Below are positions 22,103 through 30,700 of a DNA stretch of 64,000 nt, one piece after another (positions within the stretch are counted from its first letter, which is position 1; the number at the start of each line of letters is the position of its first letter). The DNA is from Undaria pinnatifida (taxonomy: Eukaryota > Sar > Phaeophyceae > Laminariales > Alariaceae). Made by a program: the position numbers and the translations under genes. Where the stretch lies: contig JABAKD010000010.1 of the NCBI GenBank assembly GCA_012845835.1, forward strand, positions 17,123,204 to 17,187,203, given 5' to 3'. The notes below the pieces were generated by a model that made no database searches, was not told where the DNA came from, and saw only the letters and a program-made list of their open reading frames with translations.

Positions 22103-24321
22103 AACGCCCCCTCTTTTCCGACCACCTACACGATCGCCTAGACCTAGCACACGCGAATAACAAGCTGCTACATATCTTTGATCTCACAGCCGAAGTGTAT
22201 TTGAATATTATTTGTGACCTAAACCTCCTAAAAATCCCCCCCCCCCTCTTGCTCTCCCTTACTCAAACGCCCCACCAAATATCAAAATCCGCCACATTAA
22301 CAAACATTTCACGCACAGGATATCACCTCATTATCTTTCGAGAGCCATCCATACCGGTGTTCCCCCCCCCCCCCCCCCCTCCAACGCCCCCTCTTTCCCG
22401 ACCACCTGCACGATCGCGTAGACCTAGCACCACGCGTATAACAAGCTGATACATATCTTTGATCTCACAGCCGAAGTGTATTTGAATATTATTTGTGACC
22501 TAAACCTCCTAAAAAATCTCCCCCCCCCCCCCCCCCTCTTGCTCTCCCTTACTCAAACGCCCCACCAAATATCGACATCCGCCACATTAATAAACACTTC
22601 ACGCACAGGATATCACCTCATTATCTTTCGAGAGCCATCCATGCCGCTGTGTCCCCCCCTCCCCCGCCTCGAACGCCCCTTTCTTCCCCATCACCCGCAC
22701 CTTCGCCTAGACCTAGCACCACACGTATAACAAACCCCTCACCTGAAGCCCTTCCCCCCCCCCCCCCCGCCCCCCGCCCCCGCCCCCACCCCACACCCTC
22801 CCCCCCCAACCCATCCCAACCCCACCCCCTCGAACACTCCACCCTCTCTTTACTCACTGATTGTACGACTTATCCCAGAATATACACGATAAACTGATGT
22901 ATTATTTCCAAAAATGTCACATTTATCCCCTCGAAATAATGTATAGTTTCCAGGCACATATCGAGCTGCCCCCCCCCCCCCCCCCCCCCACCCCCACCCC
23001 CAATAATATACTGGTGCCAAAACCGTCAGATTTATCCCCTCGAAAGGATTTATAGCTGACATGCACAAATTGCCCCTTTCCCCCCCCCCCCCCCGCCCCC
23101 CCTCCAAACCCGCTCGCTTTTGATCAAAACCAGGCCCCCCCTTTGCCTTCACAGCTGTCAGATTTTGTCCCCCTCAGAAACGGGTTTTATAGTTTCCGCG
23201 CACAGACTGACTAAAATCATCCTGTTGACCCTGATAGCTACTCTGTAGCTGTAAGGGGAGTCGCCGACCTATATATCCTTAATGAGGACACACAACTCGT
23301 AATGCGCGCGATCGGAGTATCACACACAGCTTGCAAAGATGAGTTTCGACGAAATCTTCGATCTCACAGCTGGAGTGTATTTTAATTTTTATAATAAATA
23401 GTAGACTAATGGCCTATCATCAGCAGCAAGCAGTCGTGCCGTCGGCTCGTGTACCTCTGCTATACTCGTGCAGTTACACACGAACGAACACTGATGTCTT
23501 ACCTTTGCTTCTGCTGTTGTACTCAGCACTCAACACTTAAGTACGTCGGCGGAGAGTTATGACTGAGGAATTCCGGCGGTCATGATGAAAATCAGCGCGT
23601 GAATCTACTCCCGTGTAAAACTGCTGTGCTCCTACGAGCAGTGCATGTAGTACATACACGAAAGCTGGCTAAAAGCATACAGCAGATTTAAATATCACTG
23701 GTCCACCATCATCAGTACCAACTCGTACCCTGCTGGTACTACTGTACTACTACAGTATCGTGGGAGCAATGAGCTGTCCGTAGGCTGTTGGTTCTCGTAT
23801 GGGGTAATAGACCTTCCTCTTGCCCAAATGCTGTAAAAAGACAAAACATCGTCTCACACACCGCCGCAAAGTACGTTACGTCAGACACACTCTACTGGAC
23901 GCACTCTTACGCATGATGACCAAAGGCAGGAGCAAGGCCATGTACACGACTCGAAAGCCGCGCACCCCCTTACCAGGTACCACACACCAATGGAGCCCGT
24001 ACCCAGCAACCCTGCTGTACCGCATCGCGAGAGTCTTGCAGCTAGTTTAAATTTTTTCATATTAAGCGAGCCGAAGAGCAACCTCCTGGATCATACGCAG
24101 CCTCAATAAGGCAACTCATCTCTTGCTTCCATGCCACATACCTCCTTCCTCTTGCGCATTCGAAACACCCGCAGCTCTTCCGCATCGGTGATCTGCTGCC
24201 GCGGCGCCTTGACCTCGACATCCAGCTGCCGGTCCTTCGCCTCCCTCAAAATTTGCTCGGCGGTGATCTGAATCGACGCCGGAGCGCGATTCTTCGCCTG
24301 CACATTGCGATTTGTCGACAT
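457..24321 (-). CDS. CRNKL1: Crooked neck / CLF1 / CRNKL1 pre-mRNA splicing factor, 16 exons, 816 aa
   Basis: Scaffold of tandem HAT (half-a-TPR) helical repeats in the NineTeen/Prp19-associated part of the spliceosome; acts in the nucleus. Exons, minus strand in order: 24321-24142, 19589-19452, 19080-18949, 18593-18466, 17080-16982, 16250-16140, 14973-14862, 13713-13588, 13306-13179, 11612-11483, 10538-10444, 8216-8048, 4361-4290, 3374-3265, 1865-1790, 1101-457. They sum to 2451 nt with one open frame, and all introns are GT-AG. The N-terminus has the family motif [15 protein letters not shown] (about residues 18-32). HAT repeats run from about 75 to 600 with conserved W, Y, E and R-A-R positions. 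The conserved block [13 protein letters not shown] (about 627-639) follows. The last ~170 residues are a Gly- and Glu-rich tail, longer and more acidic than in animal homologues as I know them. Family identity is certain; the exact start ATG is the only in-frame Met just before the conserved N-terminus. Confidence 0.96.
1790..1865 (-). CDS. CRNKL1: CRNKL1 exon 15 (residues 577-602)
   Basis: Encodes [19 protein letters not shown] and KSKGLK. Acceptor TTTTTCAG, donor AAG|GTAAGA, 76 nt. Confidence 0.93.
1866..3264. other. CRNKL1 intron 14 (1.4 kb)
   Basis: A partial GATAGAG-family fragment at 2715-2850 is the only structure recognised. No coding signal. Confidence 0.6.
3265..3374 (-). CDS. CRNKL1: CRNKL1 exon 14 (residues 541-577)
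   Basis: Encodes [19 protein letters not shown] and [12 protein letters not shown]. Acceptor TTCATAG, donor GAG|GTGCGT, phase 2 (Arg codon split). Confidence 0.92.
3555..3660 (+). mobile_element. SINE tail fragment
   Basis: CCACGGCTTGTCCAGAAGG, then GGGTAGACAGCTTCTGACGG and TTAAGCTGGAAAGTAAAAAG, the 3' part shared with 33.4 and 27.2 kb. Lies in CRNKL1 intron 13. Confidence 0.5.
3914..4141. mobile_element. hAT-like MITE with GGGTC core, second full copy
   Basis: Same organisation and length (228 bp): starts CAAGGCGTTTCACGGGTC and ends GACCCGCGAAAATCTCTG. Flanking 8-mers TAAATATC and CCACTATC agree at 5 of 8. Core of GGGTC repeats with GGAGGTGTT linkers. It lies in CRNKL1 intron 13. Confidence 0.62.
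4290..4361 (-). CDS. CRNKL1: CRNKL1 exon 13 (residues 517-540)
   Basis: A short 72-nt exon encoding [18 protein letters not shown] and RTQHVK. Acceptor TCGGCAG, donor AAG|GTGCGG, phase 0. It follows YIDFE and precedes VWISYAQYE exactly as in the family. Confidence 0.92.
4597..4795. repeat. Tandem minisatellite of ~38 bp in CRNKL1 intron 12
   Basis: Five or so units of CTCACTAGTGTGTTCGCTAGC followed by GTGTTCAAAGC. Rich in the palindromes ACTAGT and GCTAGC. Confidence 0.85.
5518..5762. repeat. Tandem duplication of ~120 bp
   Basis: Two copies of GACGAAAACACCCC, TTTTCGGTGG, CTTGGAAATTGYCAGAACCA, GTGTACACAGATCTT and GTAGGCGAATCTTGTA, about 120 bp apart. CRNKL1 intron 12. Confidence 0.85.
5965..6218. 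mobile_element. MITE with GATAGAGGTRYACC ends, full copy
   Basis: Left end ACGATAGAGGTGTACCTTTT, right end AAAAAGGGTCAACCTCTATC: terminal inverted repeats of about 20 bp. The internal order CTGAAAGACGGAGCTCCTTGA, GTAGGCCATGG, AATTGCACTTTTAT and GAGAGGAATAGACCTCCTC recurs in the other copies. Lies in CRNKL1 intron 12. Confidence 0.72.
6390..6520 (+). mobile_element. SINE fragment
   Basis: Box B-like GGTTCGAGCCCC, then CGAGTGCGTACT and GAGAGCGTGAGTTAGCA, matching the middle of the full SINEs. Head and tail are missing. Confidence 0.55.
8048..8216 (-). CDS. CRNKL1: CRNKL1 exon 12 (residues 460-516)
   Basis: Encodes [20 protein letters not shown] and [19 protein letters not shown]. Acceptor TCCGCAG, donor GAG|GTAAGG, 169 nt. 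Confidence 0.95.
8755..9055 (-). mobile_element. tRNA-derived SINE, full-length
   Basis: On the minus strand it starts GGTCGCCCCGGTGGCGTATC. Pol III box A-like TGGCGTATCAGG is at 9042-9031 and box B-like GAGTTCGAGCCCC at 8997-8985, about 35 bp apart. A ~200-bp body follows to CCACGGCTTGTCCAGAAG. It is very similar in order and length to 36008-36305. It lies in CRNKL1 intron 11. Confidence 0.75.
9165..9310. mobile_element. MITE, GATAGAG family, partial copy
   Basis: GGGTTGCACTTTCAGTTTAC, GAAAGGTACAGACTTCTTC and AAAAAAAGGTGTACCTTTACC match one half of the family. A shorter relative lies at 2715-2850. CRNKL1 intron 11. Confidence 0.5.
10444..10538 (-). CDS. CRNKL1: CRNKL1 exon 11 (residues 429-460)
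   Basis: Encodes [18 protein letters not shown] and [13 protein letters not shown]. The acceptor follows a run of about 30 nearly pure C (10539-10569 read on the minus strand). Donor TATAG|GTGAGT, phase 2. Confidence 0.94.
10539..11482. other. CRNKL1 intron 10
   Basis: Begins with a long G run on the plus strand (the polypyrimidine tract of exon 11's acceptor), then three 15-bp GGTACACGCGCAAAA units at 10578-10620, then a dispersed repeat (about 10855-10990) also present at 52.2 kb and 9.66 kb. No gene. Confidence 0.65.
11483..11612 (-). CDS. CRNKL1: CRNKL1 exon 10 (residues 385-428)
   Basis: Encodes [32 protein letters not shown] and [11 protein letters not shown]. Acceptor CGCACAG, donor CAG|GTGAGA, 130 nt. 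Confidence 0.95.
11880..12935 (+). mobile_element. Decayed LINE (non-LTR retrotransposon) 3' end in CRNKL1 intron 9
   Basis: From 11892 a 92-aa frame reads [16 protein letters not shown] and [17 protein letters not shown], typical of the C-terminal RT region of LINEs. Further on are [20 protein letters not shown] (about 12490-12540, another frame), a Cys-His motif [17 protein letters not shown] (about 12592-12642), and [10 protein letters not shown] near 12838-12867. Stops and frameshifts interrupt all of it. It lies antisense to CRNKL1 within its intron and lacks the 5' part (endonuclease, RT core). Confidence 0.8.
13179..13306 (-). CDS. CRNKL1: CRNKL1 exon 9 (residues 343-385)
   Basis: Encodes [18 protein letters not shown] and [17 protein letters not shown], the most conserved Crooked-neck block. 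Acceptor CTGGTAG, donor ACGAG|GTGAGG, ending in a split Arg codon. Confidence 0.95.
13588..13713 (-). CDS. CRNKL1: CRNKL1 exon 8 (residues 301-342)
   Basis: Encodes [16 protein letters not shown] and [13 protein letters not shown], a highly conserved stretch. Acceptor CCGGTAG, donor GAG|GTGATC, 126 nt, phase 0. Confidence 0.95.
13880..14400. repeat. (CAA/CAN)n trinucleotide tract in CRNKL1 intron 7
   Basis: Loose CAN repeats turn into CAACAG and then about 27 uninterrupted CAA triplets up to 14398. Frames of poly-Thr, poly-Cys and poly-Leu across it are artefacts. Confidence 0.9.
14862..14973 (-). CDS. CRNKL1: CRNKL1 exon 7 (residues 263-300)
   Basis: Encodes [18 protein letters not shown] and [19 protein letters not shown]. 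Acceptor GACGCAG. The donor GAG|GTCAGG is weaker than the others, but frame and homology fix it. Confidence 0.92.
15590..15935. repeat. Interrupted CAN trinucleotide tract in CRNKL1 intron 6
   Basis: Dense CACCAACACC/CATCACC-type repeats, ending in a C run at about 15917-15930. Same base pattern as introns 5 and 7. Confidence 0.85.
16140..16250 (-). CDS. CRNKL1: CRNKL1 exon 6 (residues 226-263)
   Basis: Encodes [18 protein letters not shown] and [18 protein letters not shown]. Acceptor TATGGCAG, donor CG|GTAAGT, 111 nt, with an Arg codon split at both ends. Confidence 0.94.
16622..16980. repeat. Interrupted CAN trinucleotide tract in CRNKL1 intron 5
   Basis: AACATCAACACC-type repeats run right up to the donor of exon 5 at 16981. 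The donor-proximal intron is therefore GTTGGTGTTGGT-like on the transcript strand. Confidence 0.85.
16982..17080 (-). CDS. CRNKL1: CRNKL1 exon 5 (residues 193-226)
   Basis: Encodes [18 protein letters not shown] and [14 protein letters not shown]. Acceptor GTGCCAG, donor CG|GTGAGT. Both ends split an Arg codon after its second base, so this 99-nt exon is one HAT module. Confidence 0.94.
17081..18465. other. CRNKL1 intron 4 (1.4 kb)
   Basis: A local imperfect duplication (AGGGCAGCACAAAAACGG-like versus CACAGGGAAGCAAACATAGG-like, 17160-17520). Otherwise no recognisable structure. Confidence 0.5.
18466..18593 (-). CDS. CRNKL1: CRNKL1 exon 4 (residues 151-193)
   Basis: Encodes [26 protein letters not shown] and the next HAT helix. 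It is split over two frame segments of the raw sequence but reads cleanly between acceptor ACACAG and donor GCG|GTGAGG. It ends two bases into an Arg codon. Confidence 0.92.
18949..19080 (-). CDS. CRNKL1: CRNKL1 exon 3 (residues 107-150)
   Basis: Encodes [14 protein letters not shown] through [16 protein letters not shown], a near-universal Crooked-neck segment. Acceptor GACCAG, donor GAG|GTGAGC, 132 nt, phase 0 at both ends. Confidence 0.95.
19452..19589 (-). CDS. CRNKL1: CRNKL1 exon 2 (residues 61-106)
   Basis: Encodes [18 protein letters not shown] and the first full HAT motif, ending VDYRNQ. Acceptor CTGGCAG, donor CAG|GTTAGT, 138 nt, phase 0 at both ends. A decayed partial copy of this exon lies about 240 bp upstream in intron 1. 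Confidence 0.95.
19829..19886 (-). pseudogene. Decayed duplicate of CRNKL1 exon 2 (ghost exon) in intron 1
   Basis: Read on the minus strand, GCAG then codons for [13 protein letters not shown] match exon 2's start [14 protein letters not shown] 7-nt gap (relative to exon 2) removes the N-W and shifts the frame, after which MNYS resumes. The splice-acceptor-like TTCTTGGAACAGGCAG before it also resembles that of exon 2, so flanking intron was copied too. It is too broken to be an alternative exon. Confidence 0.75.
20450..21600. repeat. Nested tandem repeats in CRNKL1 intron 1
   Basis: Units with TTCAATAGTGGTGACATCGC recur at about 20619, 20710 and 20980. Longer units with CTGTATTTGTGAGATGTATC, GACGACCTCAGAGCCCCAC and GTGAAATCGCACATTTGAGA recur about 285 bp apart. 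Later shorter units share GAGGTAACGTRATTGAGC and AATACGTATCTCT. No coding signal. Confidence 0.8.
21776..23160. repeat. ~290-bp tandem units with long C homopolymers, CRNKL1 intron 1
   Basis: CATTATCTTTCGAGAGCCATCC recurs at about 22030, 22329 and 22619, and GATCTCACAGCCGAAGTGTA at 22179 and 22460. Each unit contains a C run. The longest runs, of 28-29 C, are near 21827-21854 and 22071-22099. On the CRNKL1 transcript these are G runs able to form quadruplexes. Confidence 0.85.
23268..23400. repeat. Single-arm copy of the 35.8-kb foldback element
   Basis: About 125 bp nearly identical to 35749-35875 (ATCCTTAATGAGGACACACA ... GATCTCACAGCTGGAGTGTA). No inverted second arm follows here. Shorter relatives of the arm occur near 9685-9715 and 10955-10990. 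Confidence 0.8.
24142..24321 (-). CDS. CRNKL1: CRNKL1 exon 1 (residues 1-60)
   Basis: Starts [14 protein letters not shown] and carries the conserved [13 protein letters not shown] segment. It ends after RMRKRKE, with donor GAG|GTATGT and phase 0. Upstream in-frame codons reach further Met residues, but the sequence there is not family-like, so this start is preferred. Confidence 0.93.
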
Positions 24322-24569
24322 CGTGACCCCCGGGTGCTCGCTCGCCAACAGGCCTTGCTGTGTGTCTCTCTGAGAGACGGTTGTGAGGCCCTGTACCCTC
24401 GGCCAGGCTTGGGATAGAGAGGTAAAGATGGGGGGATTGGTTTCTTGGCCCTCTAGGAACATGCGTTTTTTTCTGCTTGGAACTCCCTGATCACCTGATC
24501 ATCGTGTGATGGACGTTCAAACGTCAAACGTTCAAACCAGGTGTGGTGGTGTGAAGGAAGATCAGCGTC
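24322..24569. promoter_or_regulatory. Divergent promoter region between CRNKL1 and OXSM
   Basis: The two start codons point away from each other with 248 bp between them, so 5' UTRs and core promoters of both genes must share this stretch. I see no clear TATA box. A direct/inverted motif group built from CGTTCAAAC and CGTCAAACG lies at about 24513-24537, and a GATCACCTGATCAT near-palindrome at about 24489-24502. Whether these bind factors is not known. Confidence 0.6.
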
Positions 24570-24743
24570 ATGGCAGGAGCACTGCCGCCGCCCATTGCAG
24601 TGGTCCAGAGGCGTGTTGTGGTAACAGGACTCGGAGCTGTGACACCACTGGCGAATGGGATGCAGGCTAGCTGGGAGAGACTGCTAGAGGGCAAGTGCGG
24701 GATCAGGCAGTTGAGGCCTTCTTCGCCAGACTCGCCTCGAAAG
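24570..24743 (+). CDS. OXSM: OXSM exon 1 (residues 1-58)
   Basis: Starts [20 protein letters not shown], the family N-terminal VVVTGLG strand. It ends DSPRK with donor AAG|GTGAGG, phase 0. Only 12 residues precede the core, too short for an obvious targeting peptide, so an upstream start or extra exon is possible. Confidence 0.9.
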
Positions 24744-27700
24744 GTGAGGGAGGTGACAGCTGCAGCTGCAGGTAGATCTGTATCCACAGCAACAGTGTGT
24801 GTGCTGTGTGATATTGATAGTGCACATTCGGGTGCCATTACTGGTGAGGTACTTCGTGCCCCACAATAGGTACTGCTTGGACCAGTAACAGCAGTGTTAT
24901 GTTGCAAGAGCGGTGTGATTTCTATCGGCATGCATCCGCAAAGCTGCATCACGCATCACCAGCAACACAGCAGTAACTGCTGTACAGCAGCAGGCGCAGC
25001 AACAGCACCACTCGTGTGTGCGGCAAGGAGGATGTTTGCATACTCGTAGAGTCGACGCATTGGCTGACAAGTGTGCGTAGAAGGCTATGCCGTTATCCCT
25101 GACGCAAATGAACACCGTTAGCGTTGTCATAACGGCTGGTATCGTACACTAGATCACTCGATTCTGAACCGAGCCTCTGCGAAGCCGAAACGTATACCTG
25201 GTGCATGCTTTGCGTACGTAGATACGTACATCGATGCCTCGTAGTTGCCGATGGGCTTGTCGCGACTTCCGTTCCTGCTAAACATCTGAAACCTGAAACG
25301 CGCGAACTTGTATACTACGAACTTGTATATACTCGTAGAGCAGTACGTACTGTAGTATGTAGGATACCAAGCATAATATGGTACGTATAGCCTCGCGTCT
25401 CGCGTCTGTGTTGATCTGGGGTCCACCTATCTGGCCGGGCGTACAGCGATGCTGGCCCCGGGCTCCTGTTAGAACTAGGTAGGTTCAGGGGTATATCATA
25501 GTTGTGGAGGTGTGATTAACTGCTTCTTTGCGCGCCCCGTATTTCAGTATTTCATGACACGAGAGAAACTGCCCAGTTTGCTGGGTTTGCTTGTGGTGGA
25601 AAGTCGAAATTCTCGACGCTTACTCCTTTTTTTACGCGCACCCTCCCTCCCACCCTCCCTCCCTCCCTCCTCCCTCCCTCCTCCCCTTTCTATGTGTCTT
25701 GCACTTCCAAACTGTTGGATGTTTAGCTCTCTGAAAAAATGAAAACATTCCCAACATCCTTGGGCGCGGCTGTCGAACGGGGCACGGAAGTGGGGCAGTT
25801 TCCGGGCCCGAGCTCTGTCGGCAGCCACCAAGGCACACCGGACTTCATCCAATTCGGTGAGCAGAAATCGTTGGGGTGGTTCTGTATGGGAAACTCTGGT
25901 GCCCATGTTGTCGTCTCGTGAATCGTATAATGGTATCGATAACGATAATGAGAGAGATCTCACGCTGCACATCATCGGATGGCAAACATAAGCAGGGTAG
26001 TAGATACTCGCGTCATAGAGCTTGGGTATATGTTGTGCGCACCCCTGCTTGGATGAAATCCTATCGCCGTCCTCTTGACCGGGGTTTTGTGTACCGTTGC
26101 CTCGTCCGTTGCCGCCCGAGGGTGTTCCAAGTTTTCGCGATCGACATGGTGCTGATTAACACCCTTCACGCGTCGTGTCGACGATTCGTCCGCTACTCGT
26201 ATGGTGGCGCCTTTGCCAGACACAACCATGGCGTTTTGCGTAAACCGACCATAGTCAAAGCCCGCCACGGCATTTTGCCAAAAACAATCCACGGCGGTTG
26301 TCCAACAAGCAACCATGGCGCTTTGCCAAACACAAAAATTGCGTCTATTGCCGACACCATGGTTGGTTTACGCAGAATCCCATGATTTATTTACGCCAAA
26401 TGCCATGGGTGGTTTTGGCGAAACATCGCCATAGCGGGCGGATCACCATCACGCGATGGGCGTCAGCACCATGCCCATGGAGGGTTGATTCCTCCTTCCA
26501 CCTATCATAGGACGTTGTAACTGGAAACTCTAACCGGCTCGCTCACCCTTGACAGCCGTGCAGGCGTCGAAGGAGGCCCTGAAGATGTCTGGATGGACCG
26601 CTCGAACGGACGCCGACAAAGACCGGGCTGGCGTAGCGATCGGCTCGGGTATAGGTGATAATTGTGCACAACTGTTGTTGTTGCTAATGTTGCTGTCGTT
26701 GTTGTTGTTGTTGTTGTTGTTGTTGTTCAGTTGTTGTAGCAATGTTGTTGTCGCAGTAGTTTGTCGCCAGAAACCTTGTCCGTGGTCTACAAAACTGGCT
26801 CCCATCAATAATTGTGGCAACGTATCCGAACAGATCTGGAAATCTGTACGTATCTATGACTACGTACTTCAGCGCCGGCCCTGTACTAAAAAACCGGGGT
26901 ACTGGCCCAGGCTGGGTTCCTTATATGGGCAAGGGTGTGGTCCGCCCTACAGCGTTTGTACAACCTCTGCCGAGTTTCTTAAGTTTTTCTTCTGGGCCTA
27001 TTTGCTATGCGAGGACCGATAGTTTATGTGTTAGGGCTGTAAGTTGACTTGACTTGACGGCTACTAGTAGTTATTAGTTGGGTGGCGAACTAAGCTATCC
27101 AACTGGCTTTCGTCGCTCGCTGTCTATGTAAATATGTATTGGTATGATCACTTTTACTCTCCAGCTCAATCCGTGAGAAATTTTTCACCCTCAACCACTT
27201 TCAGGACAAGCCGTAGTCTCAGATGTCTTCCCTTCTCCCCCTCGGCAGGGTTAGGCCTAGGACTATATATTACATCGCGAGCCACAAGATCACCAATCAG
27301 GTATATCCTAAAAACAGCGATGATCTCCGCAAATTACCGGAAGGAACTAACTGTATAATATCCAGGGCTTTCCACGGGTCATGACCCGGTCCGCGGGTCG
27401 GGCCAAGAGGGCATTCATATACTCACGGGTCGAGTCGGGGCAGGTCAGGAGATGTTCGCAATATCAAGGGTCGGGCCGGGTCGGGCCAGGAGGTTTTCAA
27501 ATATCACGGGTCGGGCAGGGTAACCCTGACCCGATCCGACCCGTTCCGCGAGAAGGGATATGGACCCGTGAAAAGCCCTGATGATACCTAGCCGACTGTT
27601 TTCTAATTGGCGACGAAGAATGGCCAGCCAACCCACACGCCTAATGCCTACGGCACCATAATCGCCTGTCCCGGTGGTGACTCGCTTGCCCACCGGCCAT

Positions 27701-30700
27701 GAGGGTGTAACCCCGAGAAGAGATGCACTCATGTGTTTGGGCACAAGCTACTTGAAAATATTTGTAGCATGAAATCTGTTTTTGAAGCAAGAAAAATAAG
27801 GCTCCAAGAACATGTGACGGTTATCGGTGTCCCACGGTTGCTGTTGATAGGCTCGCTGGAGGACGTGGCGGACGCTTATCGTACGTTGGAAGGGCGAGGT
27901 TATCGCAGGCTCACTCCGCACTTTATCCCACGGTGAGCTCTCCCCCCCGCCCCCCCCGCCTTGTTCGGCCTTTTTCTTGTCTGGAATGCCTGTAGCGATT
28001 GTTTAGCTTTGCCGCTTCAGGAGAAAGAGAACGTATATTCCAGCTGCTAACCCGTCGTACCTGGTACCATACAGCAGTAGAGGAATTATGCAGATATCTG
28101 CAAGCAGGTACGTGGGCGCGCACGCAAGAAAAATGTAGTAGATTTAGAAAGAGAAGGGAGATGTATGGTAGCATACGTTTGACGTCGCTTTCCTGGACGG
28201 CCGATGCAACTGAGCCTGTCTGCAGGATACCCTCGCGCTGGCAGCGGCGGTGGTTTGCGTGTTCCATTCCCGTATATGTTTTTTTTTCGCGCGCAAATGA
28301 TCGCACCTTCTTTTGGGGGGGAGATGACAGCGCTTGATGAAGAACAACTGTGAACAAAGAGGCAGTTTTCCCTTCGCGCTTGACGGACATTGTGTGCTTT
28401 GTGCATCATCAGTCGGCTGGGAGGCGTTTTTGTTTGTCGATGTGTAAAAAAAATCCAGAGGGCTGCTCGCGCGCAGAGCAGCGGGTATTGGTCTGAGGTG
28501 CGATGGTGCCGCTGGTGGGCACTTTGAAACGAAACGACTGCTGGGGTTGATATCGGTGGTTTTGGCGCTGAATTCGCACGAAACGAAGTAAATTGAAACG
28601 CGACGATTGTGACGGCCGAAATCGGTGACTTTGCCGCCGGAATCGCACCAAACGAATCAGTCAATTATGTTCCTGTTTTTTCCCGCCGAGGGGCTGCTGC
28701 TGTCCTTTGTGTTGTGTTCCTGTGGCCCCTTCGTCTGGGAGAGCGGAAGCCTTACCACTAAGCCGAGCGAGATCTGTTAGCCTCCCGATTGCACTTGATG
28801 TACGCGCTTGCGTGCCTTGAGTCCTGGCTACCACGCTTGACCCGCCGGATCGCACCGCACCGATCATCATCCGGCGAGGTTCCACGTACGGGTCTTTGCT
28901 CGATGCAATTCCGTTTCAAGCATTTTACTTGTACGGAGGACTAGAACAGTCAGAACCCTCGATACGAACACCAAGGCCTATACGTTCCCCCTACTTTTTC
29001 TAGCCATATTTGGTTCTGGACACCATGTTAACGCATGCTGCGGTAGAGCTGCACCATTTACTCTTTTTTTTTCCCCTTCCGAAGGTGGTTGCTTGATTGA
29101 GGAGTTCTGTGCCTCTCCCCAAAACTGACTTATTAATAGTGTAGCGAAAAATAACAGTGCCGTGTACTCAATGAACAATCCTTCCCATGGATAGCCTAGG
29201 TACTGTTAGGCATATACACCACGAAAAATGTTGCAAGCAACAAGAATGAAGTTTCCGATTTGGAGAAAAAAATAAAAGATCCTACCCGATGAGCAATTCC
29301 GTGGATGGCCTAGACATACAACGAAAAATACTGGGGGGGAAAAAAAATGAATGAAATTAGCGATTTTGGGCTAAGGAGCCCAGCTAGCCAGAACACGTTT
29401 CAGCCTAAAAAAAAAAATAAAAATGCTACCTCCATCGTAGTATATGTGTTTTTCCCTCTCTATCCGTCCACCCAATTTCTCCCAATTTTTTTTTGCGGTT
29501 CTAAATAGGTTGTAACTCTGTGTGGGACTCAAAAAAACGAGATGAAAACACGCAAGATATGCGGTCTTGTCTACCGTTGATAGTGTCCTCGGCGGTTCAA
29601 TATTAAGACGCGTAGCCATTGAGGTCGATGTCGTGGGTTCGAATCACGCAAGGGGCTCTTTCTTATAAGATTGACAGACCGAAAAATGTGCCGAGAGCGC
29701 GAGTTGGCGAAAATTCTATGCAAGATCGAGGAGCAGTCGTAGGAATGCTGATAAACCCTGTTCGCGATAAAATATGGAGCACGTGAAAACGTCCTCGCAG
29801 GCGGGGGGGAACTAGGAAATGAAAGTGATGATAAACAAGAAAAAATAACTCTAAATTCGCAGCAGGCGCAGCAGGATGTATAGTACCATGCTGCGCGCGC
29901 GTCGTGCAACGGCTTTGATTGCATTTTGGAGCCTAAACTATCATCCCCTAAACGCTAACAGCCCGCTTTGGCTTCATGTGGTCGATGCTATCTTCGTCAA
30001 ATTATTTCCAGAACTTTTAACGAGTCAGGTCACACCTCGCGGGTCGGGTCGGGTCCACCCGACCCGACCCGCGAGATTTTGAAAGCCTGTTGACCCGACC
30101 CGACCCGACCCGCCACACTCCGAGTGACCCGTGAGGTGCGGGGTTCATGCGGGTCGGATCGACTGCACCGGTGATATATCTCACGGGTTAAAGTCGAAAA
30201 GTCTCGGGTCAAACATGTCTGGATATGTACCTTGGTCGGTTGGTCGGTCCTTGGTCCCTCGTACTTTTCCAGGATGTCGTGCTCTCTGATTTTTTTACCG
30301 GCATTGTTTGCAGCATTATTGGCCAAAAATGATAAGGAGACCGCAACCCACGCATGGGCAATTAGCAATTAGCCACGCCCGTAGCGCTAGACCATGGTTG
30401 CACCGGGTCGACCCGACGAGCGAGCTAGTTATCTATGCAGTCTCCGGCCCCGGCAAGCAGCCTAGCTGAGTCGCCTCCGGCAGCAAGCCCGGGACTGGAG
30501 CGGTGGATCTGTCAGCAGGGGTTGCGATCCGCGAGGATGCGTTTTCTGCTGCTGGTGCTTGCTGCTGCCAGAGTGCTGCTGCTGCTGTGCTGCTGCTGCT
30601 GCTTCGACGACGACTGCTCTTGCTTTTTTACGTTTGGTCACATTTCGTACTAGTATCATAATTCTCGAGCTACTACTACTACTACTACTCTTGTATCCAT

